This document shows, piece by piece, positions 24,874 through 31,768 of a stretch of 64,000 nt of DNA. The stretch lies in NCBI GenBank assembly GCA_024707405.1, contig JANPZU010000008.1, positions 310,001 through 374,000 on the forward strand, read 5' to 3'. The stretch comes from Luteimonas sp. Its GTDB lineage: Bacteria > Pseudomonadota > Gammaproteobacteria > Xanthomonadales > Xanthomonadaceae. A program made the translations under genes and the position numbers. Below the pieces are notes generated by a model. The model saw only the letters and a list, made by a program, of their open reading frames with translations, was not told the origin of the DNA and did not search any database. The stretch's first letter is position 1; every line of letters begins with the position of its first letter.

Positions 24874-26258
24874 TGAGACGTCCCGTGACTCGCCGCCCCG
24901 TAGAGCGGAGCTTGCTCCGCTGCGCTGGCATCCATCTCTTTCATGTGCGGCAACGATGCCGCGGCAAAACAGCGGAGCAAGCTCCGCTCTACGCCAAGAT
25001 TGTGTTGGCGACATTGCTTGCGGCCGCGCTGCTCACGGCCTGCGGCAGCAACGAAACACCGCCCGCCAGCGAGATCGCCGCCACCGGTGAGCTGGTGCTC
25101 AGCATGCACGGCGAGGGCGAGCTGCGTTCGGCCAAGCCGACGCCGCTGTCGGTACCCGGCCGCAACTGGGCGCCGCGCCAGGTGGAATGGATGTTGCCCG
25201 AAGGCAGCCTGGTGAAGCAGGGCGACCTGCTGGCCAGGTTCCGGGCCGACGAAGGCAAGCAGCAACTCGACCTCGCCTTGCTCGACCTGCAGCGCAACGT
25301 GCTGTCGCGACTGGCGAAGGAAAGCGAATTGCTGGCGTCGCAGGGACGCGTCGATGTCGACCTGGCCCAGGTCGCGGTGCAGCTCGGCATCGCCCAGCGC
25401 TACGCCGATGCCGACCTCAGCACGCTGGCGCGCAACGAAGTGCTCGACGCCATCGAGGACAGCAAGTACCTCGAAGAGCGCCAGGACACGCTGGAGTGGC
25501 AGCGCGGGCAATCGGCCACGCGCGGCGGTGCCGAACTCGCCGTGCTCGACGCGCAGCGCGCGACCTTCGACCTCAATGCCAGGACACGACGCGACGACCT
25601 CGACGCACTGGAACTGCGCGCGCCCAACGACGGCGTGCTGCTGTTGACCGCCAACTGGTCGGGCGACAAGCCGATGGTCGGTGCCACCCTGCGCGCCGGA
25701 CAGGAGTTCGGCAACCTGCCCGACACCGCGGCGATGGAAGTGCAGATCGACCTGCCGCAGATCGAGGCGCAGGGCATCAAGGCCGGCAACACCGTCGAAC
25801 TGCATCCGCTCGGCCGCCCCGACCAGGCTTTCACCAGCGAGCTGGGCTGGGTCGCGAGCGCAGCCACCGTGCTCGATCGCGAAAGCCCGGTGAAGTACCT
25901 GTCGATGCGCGCGACGGTGCCGGCGGATGCCATCCAGAAATACGGCTTCGTGCCCGGCCAGCGTTTCGCCGCGAAGGTGATCCTGCTGCGCGAACCCGAT
26001 GCCTTGAGCGTGGCCAACGTCGCCATCGAACAACAGGACGGCAAGCACTGGGTACAGGTGCGCAACGGTCGCGGCTTCGAGCGCCGTGAAGTCGAGCTGG
26101 GCGTGCGCGGCACCGCACGCTCGCAGGTGGTCGCGGGCCTGAAGGCCGGCGACGAAGTGCTGCTGTCGCCGGGCGGCGTGGAACTGCCGCTCAAGACCGG
26201 CGACGACGATGCAACGACGACCGAAGACGCGGCCGCCGCCGAGGAATCCACGCCATGA
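24870..26258 (+). CDS. HlyD-like lipoprotein adaptor 3 of the ABC operon, REP pair inside its signal peptide
   Basis: A 462-residue adaptor lipoprotein: lipobox LLTAC with Cys 58, split lipoyl motif (WMLPEGSLVKQGDLLARFRA; LELRAPNDGVLLLTANWSGD), coiled coil between, then beta-barrel and membrane-proximal domains (IKAGNTVELHPLGRPDQAFT; VRGTARSQVVAGLKAGDEVL) and an acidic tail. The N-terminus is odd: residues 11-41 are encoded exactly by a 93-bp REP pair (24900-24992). Without it the product would begin MMRRPVTRRP-AKIVLATLLAAALLTAC, a textbook lipoprotein signal. With it the n-region is about 43 residues long and basic. The start ATG 24870 overlaps the stop of adaptor 2; an in-frame GTG (25001) inside the hydrophobic core is too short to serve. 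Confidence 0.85.
   Translation: MMRRPVTRRPVERSLLRCAGIHLFHVRQRCRGKTAEQAPLYAKIVLATLLAAALLTACGSNETPPASEIAATGELVLSMHGEGELRSAKPTPLSVPGRNWAPRQVEWMLPEGSLVKQGDLLARFRADEGKQQLDLALLDLQRNVLSRLAKESELLASQGRVDVDLAQVAVQLGIAQRYADADLSTLARNEVLDAIEDSKYLEERQDTLEWQRGQSATRGGAELAVLDAQRATFDLNARTRRDDLDALELRAPNDGVLLLTANWSGDKPMVGATLRAGQEFGNLPDTAAMEVQIDLPQIEAQGIKAGNTVELHPLGRPDQAFTSELGWVASAATVLDRESPVKYLSMRATVPADAIQKYGFVPGQRFAAKVILLREPDALSVANVAIEQQDGKHWVQVRNGRGFERREVELGVRGTARSQVVAGLKAGDEVLLSPGGVELPLKTGDDDATTTEDAAAAEESTP
24900..24992. repeat. GTAG-type REP pair inside a coding sequence
   Basis: Begins GTAGAGCGGAGCTTGCTCCG and ends with its inverse (CGGAGCAAGCTCCGCTCTAC). Each end is itself a hairpin (GCGGAGC-TT-GCTCCGC), and the two are in inverted order with about 45 bases between. 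Length is 93 bp, exactly 31 codons, with no stop in the host frame. The form matches the GTAG (SMAG) REPs of Stenotrophomonas, though with a GCGGAGC stem instead of the GCCGAGC seen at 29.2 and 52.4 kb. Confidence 0.85.
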
Positions 26259-27502
26259 AATGGATCTCGAAACTGCCGCCTGTGTGGCGTGAAGCGGTCG
26301 AGGAACTCTGGCGCCGCCGCCTGCGCACCCTGCTCACCCTGCTCGGCCTGATCTTCGGAGTCGGCGCGATCGTGGCGATGCAGGCCGTCGGCGAAGGCAG
26401 CAAGCGCGAAGCGCTGCGCCTGGTCGAAAGCCTCGGCCTGCACAACCTGATCGCCGAGGTGAAGCCGCAGGACGAAGCCACGCTCAAGGAATCGCGTGCG
26501 CGTAGCCTCGGGCTGAGCGTGGCCGATGCGCATGCCGCACTGGCGGTGGTGCCGGGGGCGGAGAAGTTCGCCGCGGAAAAACGCATCCGCACGCATACCG
26601 TGTTCAGCGATACCGGGCGCAGCGATGCACAGGCCAGCGGCATCAGCGCCGACTGGTTCGAACTGTCGTCGTTGCAGGTCGCCAAGGGCCGCGCACTCAA
26701 CGCCGAGGACGAGAACGCGCTGGCACCGGTGGCGGTGGTCGGGCACCAGGCCGCATCCAACCTGTTCCAGGGGGTCGATCCCGTCGGCCAGCTGATCAAG
26801 GTCAACCACGTCTGGCTGGAGGTCGTCGGCGTGCTTGCCGATCGCGACCTGGGCAAGGACGATTTCGAAGGCGTGCAGCTGGGCTCGGAAAGCAATCGCG
26901 TCTACGTGCCGCTCGCCAGCGCGCGTGCGCGCTTTCGCTTCCAGCCGCAGGAGGACGAGATCGACCGCTTCCTGCTGCGCCTCGACTCGCCGACCAAGCT
27001 CGCCGCGGGTGCGGGCGTGCTGTCGGCGGTGCTCGACCAGCGCCATGCCGGCATCGCCGACTACCAGCTCGTGGTGCCGCAGCAACTGTTCCAGCAGCAC
27101 CAGCAGACGCAACGCATCTTCCAGGTGGTGATGGGTGCGATCGCGGTCATCAGCCTGGTGGTGGGCGGCATCGGCATCATGAACATCATGCTGGCCAACG
27201 TGCTCGAACGCCGCCGCGAGATCGGCCTGCTGCGCGCGCTGGGCGCGCGCAAGCGGGACGTGATCGCACAGTTCCTGCGCGAGGCCAGCGTGATCTGCAT
27301 CGCCGGCGCCGCGCTCGGGTTGGCGTTCGGCGCGATCCTCGCCTACCTGATCGCGACCTTCGCCGGCTGGCAGGTGGCGTGGGCGCCGGTGCCGATCCTG
27401 CTCTCGGCCTCGTTCTGCGCGCTGGTCGGCCTGGCGTTCGGCGTGTATCCGGCGCGGCAGGCCGCGCAACTCGACCCCATCGCCGCGCTGCGCCACGAGT
27501 AA
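26255..27502 (+). CDS. ABC transporter permease (MacB/FtsX family)
   Basis: A 415-residue inner-membrane permease with the MacB layout: first transmembrane helix after a basic start (RRRLRTLLTLLGLIFGVGAI, about residues 22-42), a periplasmic core domain of about 220 residues (MacB_PCD: VPGAEKFAAEKRIRTHTVFS, VVGHQAASNLFQGVDPVGQL), then three helices of the FtsX domain (VVMGAIAVISLVVGGIGIMN, the RRREIGLLRALGARKRDVIA coupling loop, and the end YPARQAAQLDPIAALRHE). MacB-type systems use mechanical force to drive export from the periplasm. Here ATPase and permease are separate genes and three adaptors lie between them. The ATG overlaps the adaptor 3 stop (ATGA). Substrate unknown. Confidence 0.9.
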   Translation: MKWISKLPPVWREAVEELWRRRLRTLLTLLGLIFGVGAIVAMQAVGEGSKREALRLVESLGLHNLIAEVKPQDEATLKESRARSLGLSVADAHAALAVVPGAEKFAAEKRIRTHTVFSDTGRSDAQASGISADWFELSSLQVAKGRALNAEDENALAPVAVVGHQAASNLFQGVDPVGQLIKVNHVWLEVVGVLADRDLGKDDFEGVQLGSESNRVYVPLASARARFRFQPQEDEIDRFLLRLDSPTKLAAGAGVLSAVLDQRHAGIADYQLVVPQQLFQQHQQTQRIFQVVMGAIAVISLVVGGIGIMNIMLANVLERRREIGLLRALGARKRDVIAQFLREASVICIAGAALGLAFGAILAYLIATFAGWQVAWAPVPILLSASFCALVGLAFGVYPARQAAQLDPIAALRHE

Positions 27503-27607
27503 CCGCACAAGGCGCGATTTGCGCCCATGTCCCCGCCGGATTAAGGTGCGGCGGGGAGCAAGAACCGGATGGATCCGTTGCCTCGACGCATTTGGGAGGG
27601 TGCGGAG

Positions 27608-28045
27608 ATGCTGCGAACCTGTGTTGCCGCCTGCTTCGCGTGGGTGGCGCTGACATGGCAGCTACCAGCGCACGCCGCCGACGGCTGCCCGCGATTGCCG
27701 CAAGGCAGCGAGCTGCGCTGGGAGCAGCGCGACGTGCCCGGCATGGTGTTCTGCAAGGCGCTGTCGACGATCGACGGTGCCGAGATGTTCTCGGTCACGC
27801 TCGGCGCCTCGCTGCCGTTCCGTCCGGTCGGCAGCCAGCAATCCGGCCGTGGCACGGTCGCCGGCCAGCGCGTGCGCTGGTACCGCGGCAACGATGGTTT
27901 CGATCCCGACGCGGTGTTGCGCGAAACCCTGCTCAAGCTCGGGCGCGGGCGCGAAGCGCACATCGTGGTGCGCGCACATTCGGAAGACGCGCTCGAACAG
28001 CGGATGCAACTGGTCGAAACCATCGGCTTCGACGCCGGCGGCTGA
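27608..28045 (+). CDS. Secreted protein of unknown function
   Basis: A 145-residue protein with a clear signal peptide (MLRTCVAACFAWVALTWQLP, cut after AHA, residue 23). The mature part of about 122 residues has two Cys (CPRLPQG; MVFCKALSTIDG) that could form a disulfide, and no membrane segment. I do not recognise a family. A purine-rich GGAGGGTGCGGAG stands directly before the ATG at 27608, which is preferred over an ATG at 27569. It lies 105 bp downstream of the ABC permease on the same strand, so it could be the last gene of that operon or an exported partner; no evidence beyond position. Confidence 0.65.
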   Translation: MLRTCVAACFAWVALTWQLPAHAADGCPRLPQGSELRWEQRDVPGMVFCKALSTIDGAEMFSVTLGASLPFRPVGSQQSGRGTVAGQRVRWYRGNDGFDPDAVLRETLLKLGRGREAHIVVRAHSEDALEQRMQLVETIGFDAGG

Positions 28046-28051
28046 CCCGGC

Positions 28052-29092
28052 TCAGTAACGCGGCGGCGACCAGCCCGCGGGCGGGGTGAGCGGCACGCCG
28101 GCTTCCTGCAACACGCGCTCGGCCAGTTGCCGTTCGCCCTGGATGCTTTCGTCGCGCAGCAGGCGGACAAATTGTTCCGCGCCATCGCGTGGCTGCTGCT
28201 GGGCGATGCGGCCCCACTGCAGCATCTGCCAGTCCATCGTCCGTCGTTGCGCGTCGATCGCGGCGCGCTCGGCATTGTCGCCGGCCAGTTCGCGCAGCAT
28301 CGACAGGCCGACCATCCGGTCGAGGACGCTGTCGGATTCTTCCACCAGCAGCGTGGCAAGGTGGCGACAGTCGGCTGCACGCGTGGGCGTCGCGCGCAGG
28401 CTGTTGCCACGGCAGGCGTCGACCAGCCGGTGGTGGGCGGGCGTGGCACCGCCAGCCCAGAGTGCCATCGCCGCCATCGTGGCGGCCTCTTCGGCATCGT
28501 AGGCCTCGCCGCCCGACAGCGCCGCCAGTTCGGTCGAGGAAAGCGGGTGGCGCAGGTACGCCGACGACATCCAGCGCACGACCTCGTACATGTGCGTGCG
28601 TGCGAACGTGGTGCGTCGCGCCTCGACCAGCAAGGCATCGGGCGAAAGGGCGGCATGGAACAACGGGGTCGCGTTGCCCGCCTCGGCCGCCTGCCAGCGC
28701 CGCGCCGCTTCGATCCGCACCCGAGAGGCAGGATCGGCAATGGCGGCGATCAGCAACTGGTTCGCCAGCCGGTCGTCTCCGGCACGGGTGGCGAGCGCAC
28801 GCAGGCGCGCTTCGGCCGCGGCATCACGCGGCACCGGGCGCGACGGCGCATCGCTACCCGGAACCGGGTTACCCGGCATGGCGGCCGGCCGACGCAGCAC
28901 CTCGGCGAACGCCTGCTCACGGACATCCTTCGATGTCGCCATCGCCGCGGCGATGCGTGCGTGGTAGGCCTCGGTCGCAGCGGCCTGCTGCTCCAGCCAC
29001 GCTGACTGTTCGTCATCGTCAGCCACATCGCTCCATTGCGCGTGCAGGGCAGGCGCGGCGAGCAACAAGACGACGGATAGCACGTACTTCAT
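28052..29092 (-). CDS. Secreted hypothetical protein, alpha-helical
   Basis: A 346-residue protein with a signal peptide (MKYVLSVVLLLAAPALHAQW, cut after LHA, residue 18). The mature protein is Ala/Arg/Glu-rich and predicted helical throughout, with short repeat-like units (ALATRAGDDRLANQLLIAAI, DPASRVRIEAARRWQAAEAG, AATMAAMALWAGGATPAHHR) that recall HEAT or Sel1-like helical arrays without matching a motif clearly. It has two Cys (VDACRGNSLR, AADCRHLATL). Function unknown. It converges with the 27608 gene, leaving 6 bp between the stops. A REP pair lies about 90 bp upstream of its start. Confidence 0.7.
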   Translation of the reverse strand: MKYVLSVVLLLAAPALHAQWSDVADDDEQSAWLEQQAAATEAYHARIAAAMATSKDVREQAFAEVLRRPAAMPGNPVPGSDAPSRPVPRDAAAEARLRALATRAGDDRLANQLLIAAIADPASRVRIEAARRWQAAEAGNATPLFHAALSPDALLVEARRTTFARTHMYEVVRWMSSAYLRHPLSSTELAALSGGEAYDAEEAATMAAMALWAGGATPAHHRLVDACRGNSLRATPTRAADCRHLATLLVEESDSVLDRMVGLSMLRELAGDNAERAAIDAQRRTMDWQMLQWGRIAQQQPRDGAEQFVRLLRDESIQGERQLAERVLQEAGVPLTPPAGWSPPRY

Positions 29093-29180
29093 GGTGGGCG
29101 CCCATGCGATGGGAGGCACAGCATAGCGAGATGCCCCATGAGTGGCGCCTGACCGGGGTGGTCAAGCGGACACGAACCTC

Positions 29181-29248
29181 CGTAGAGCCGAGCTTGCTCG
29201 GCTTGGGCGACGATGTTGTAGCGACAGCCGAGCAAGCTCGGCTCTACC
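29181..29248. repeat. GTAG-type REP pair
   Basis: CGTAGAGCCGAGCTTGCTCG at one end and CGAGCAAGCTCGGCTCTACC at the other, with about 22 bases between. It is intergenic, between a helical secreted-protein gene and ggt. Same core (GCCGAGC-TT-GCTCGGC) as the pair at 52449-52542. Confidence 0.85.
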
Positions 29249-29293
29249 GTCATTGCCTGCGATATCGTCGTCCGCTCCGGCGCACGATGCGGA

Positions 29294-31000
29294 TCAGTAA
29301 CCCGCCGCCTGACCGTCCTTGCGCGATTCACTGGCGCCGACGTAGCCACCGTTCGGGTTGACCATGATCGCCTGGTAACCGCCGTAGGGGCCGTCGGCGA
29401 AGCGCACGCTGTGGCCCTTGCGCATCAATGCGCGCACGGTCTCGTACGGGAACCCGGTTTCGAGGTCGACTTCGCCGCCGTCGCGCATCGCGATGGCCTG
29501 TCCGGTCGGCTCGGTGGAGCCGTCGTGCTGGATGCGCGGCGCGTCACCGGCTTCCTGCAGGTTCATGCCGAAGTCGATCATGTTGACCAGGATCTGCACG
29601 TGGCCCTGCGGCTGCATCGCGCCACCCATCACGCCGAACGACAGCCACGGCTTGCCGCCTTTGGTGACGAATGCGGGGATGATGGTGTGGAACGGGCGCT
29701 TGCCCGGCGCGTATCCATTGGGATGGTTGTCGCGAAGCACGAACTGCTCGCCACGATCCTGCAGGATGAAGCCCAATCCCGGCGGCGCCATGCCACTACC
29801 CATGCCGCGGTAGTTGGACTGGATCAGCGAGACCATCATGCCGTCGGCATCGGCGGTGGCGAGGTAGATGGTGTCGCCTTCGTCGAGTTGCTTCGGCGTG
29901 CCCGGCTGCACTTCGCGCAGCGCGCGCTCCATCGAGATCAGCTTGCCGCGTTCGCGTGCGTAGTCCTTGGAAATCAGCTTCGCTACAGGCGCCGGATGGA
30001 AAGCAGGATCGGCATACCAGCGCGCGCGATCGGCGAAGGCGAGTTTCTTGGCTTCGACGAACAGGTGGATGTGTTCGGGACTGCCGAATCCGTACGACTT
30101 CAAATCGTAGGGTTCCAGCAGGTTGAGGATCTGCAGCGCGGCGATGCCCTGTCCGCTGGGCGGCAGTTCCCAGACATCGTAACCACGGTAGTGGGTCGAC
30201 ACTGGGTCAACCCACTCCCCGGCGTGCGCAGCCATGTCGTCGTATGACAGGAAGCCGTCGTTGGCGGCGAAGTAGTCGCCGATGGTGCGTGCGATGTCGC
30301 CCTTGTAGAACGCATCGCGTCCGCCCTCGGCGATCTTCTGCAGGGTGTCGGCGAGGTTCGGGTTCTTCCAGGTCTCGCCGGTGCGCGGCGCGCGGCCATC
30401 GATTGTGAACTGCTCGCTGAAGCCCGGCCACTTCGACAAGCGCGGCACCGAACGATCCCAGTAGTAGGCGATCACCTCGTGCACCGGATGGCCTTCGCGC
30501 GCATAGCGGATGGTGGGCGCGAGGTTGTCGGCCATCGGCAGCTTGCCGAAGCGCTGGTGCAATGCGAACCAGCCATCGACCGCGCCGGGCACCGTCACCG
30601 GCAGCGGGCCGTGTGCGGGGATGTCGGTCAATCCGCGCCGCTCGAATTCGGCCAGTGTCAGCGATTGCGGCGAACGGCCCGAGCCGTTGTAGCCGTGCAG
30701 CCGTTGCGTCTTCGGATCCCAGACGATGGCGAACAGGTCGCCGCCGATGCCGTTGCCGGTCGGCTCCATCAACCCGAGCGCGGCGTTGGCGGCGATGGCG
30801 GCATCGACTGCGCTGCCACCGGCTTTCATCACGTCGAGCGCGATCTGCGTGGCCAGCGGATGCGAGGTGGCGGCCATGGCGTGCGGCGCATACACCTCGC
30901 TGCGCGTGGCGAAGGGCTTGCCGGTGATGCGGTCGGCCGCACCCGCGACGCCCGCGATGAGGGCCACGGCCGTGGCCACTGCGAAAGTGCAGGTCTTCAT
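29294..31000 (-). CDS. ggt: Gamma-glutamyltransferase (glutathione hydrolase)
   Basis: A 568-residue periplasmic enzyme with a signal peptide (MKTCTFAVATAVALIAGVAG, cut after AGA near residue 21). The precursor cleaves itself in front of a Thr that becomes the N-terminal nucleophile of the small subunit, in DEGDTIYLATADADGMMVSL (Thr about 376). The large subunit has HPLATQIALDVMKAGGSAVD AAIAANAALGLMEP and the glutamyl-binding GIGGDLFAIVWD; the small subunit has NYRGMGSGMAPPGLGFILQD and LSFGVMGGAMQPQGHVQ. It hydrolyses glutathione and gamma-glutamyl amides, feeding glutamate and cysteinylglycine into the cell. The start ATG 31000 is the only sensible one. Upstream lies a TPR-like secreted protein gene on the same strand. 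Confidence 0.92.
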   Translation of the reverse strand: MKTCTFAVATAVALIAGVAGAADRITGKPFATRSEVYAPHAMAATSHPLATQIALDVMKAGGSAVDAAIAANAALGLMEPTGNGIGGDLFAIVWDPKTQRLHGYNGSGRSPQSLTLAEFERRGLTDIPAHGPLPVTVPGAVDGWFALHQRFGKLPMADNLAPTIRYAREGHPVHEVIAYYWDRSVPRLSKWPGFSEQFTIDGRAPRTGETWKNPNLADTLQKIAEGGRDAFYKGDIARTIGDYFAANDGFLSYDDMAAHAGEWVDPVSTHYRGYDVWELPPSGQGIAALQILNLLEPYDLKSYGFGSPEHIHLFVEAKKLAFADRARWYADPAFHPAPVAKLISKDYARERGKLISMERALREVQPGTPKQLDEGDTIYLATADADGMMVSLIQSNYRGMGSGMAPPGLGFILQDRGEQFVLRDNHPNGYAPGKRPFHTIIPAFVTKGGKPWLSFGVMGGAMQPQGHVQILVNMIDFGMNLQEAGDAPRIQHDGSTEPTGQAIAMRDGGEVDLETGFPYETVRALMRKGHSVRFADGPYGGYQAIMVNPNGGYVGASESRKDGQAAGY

Positions 31001-31058
31001 CGCTCATCCCGTCGTTTGGCAGGCCGGCACCATAGCGCAGATGCCACTGCCGCGAACG

Positions 31059-31700
31059 TCAGGGCCAGGTCGGCGGATCCTCGCGCCAGGCGGCCAGCAC
31101 TTCGGACAAGGTTGCGCGGTCTTCCTCGCTCCAGTCCGGCAGCAATCCGGGCAGCGACGCTTCGTAGGCCCAGCGGTCGGGATACGTCCGCACCGCAGCC
31201 GCGTACCACGCGATGGCTTCCGGCTTGCGGTCGAGCTTCCACAACGCCAGCGCCAGCGTCGGCGGCACCCACGCCGGACGCACCGCGCCGCGGTTGTTGA
31301 AGGCCAGCATCCATTGCACCAGCGCACCGTCGATGTCGCCGAGGCGGTAGAGATCCCAGCCATGGTTCCACGCAAGCGAATGCCGCATCTGCGCGCTTGA
31401 TGCCATCCCGGTCGCGCGTGCATACAGGGCCTTGCCGGTGTCGACGCGCCCACTGGCCATCGAGATGTGCGCCAACTGCGCCGCGGCGCGATCGTTGTTG
31501 CGCCGGCCACGATCCATCTGCTGGATGAGCTGTTCGATGACGGCCTCGCCGCTGCCTTCGATGGCGACGATCGGCTGCGCGACCGCCGTGTCCTCGTCGA
31601 AATAGAACTCGGCCGGCCTCGGCAGCGATTGCGCGGACGCAAGCAGCGGCAGGCAGGAAAGAAGGACGAGCGCGAAAACGCGCTGGATCGTGCGGTGCAT
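31059..31700 (-). CDS. Secreted TPR-like hypothetical protein
   Basis: A 213-residue protein with a signal peptide (MHRTIQRVFALVLLSCLPLL ASAQ, cut after ASA). The mature part contains helical pairs with TPR character (SLAWNHGWDLYRLGDIDGAL, PTLALALWKLDRKPEAIAWY, AAAVRTYPDRWAYEASLPGL) and no catalytic motif. Such small periplasmic TPR proteins usually bind partner proteins; the partner is unknown. ATG 31700 is chosen because it gives a clean signal peptide; the frame stays open far upstream as an antisense frame of the EAL gene. It ends 58 bp before ggt, so the two could share a transcript. Confidence 0.72.
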   Translation of the reverse strand: MHRTIQRVFALVLLSCLPLLASAQSLPRPAEFYFDEDTAVAQPIVAIEGSGEAVIEQLIQQMDRGRRNNDRAAAQLAHISMASGRVDTGKALYARATGMASSAQMRHSLAWNHGWDLYRLGDIDGALVQWMLAFNNRGAVRPAWVPPTLALALWKLDRKPEAIAWYAAAVRTYPDRWAYEASLPGLLPDWSEEDRATLSEVLAAWREDPPTWP

Positions 31701-31768
31701 GCGGGATTCCCCTGTTTGCATCTCCCGCGTCGATTGTACCGACCCCGGGCGTGAAGACGCCGCCCGCG

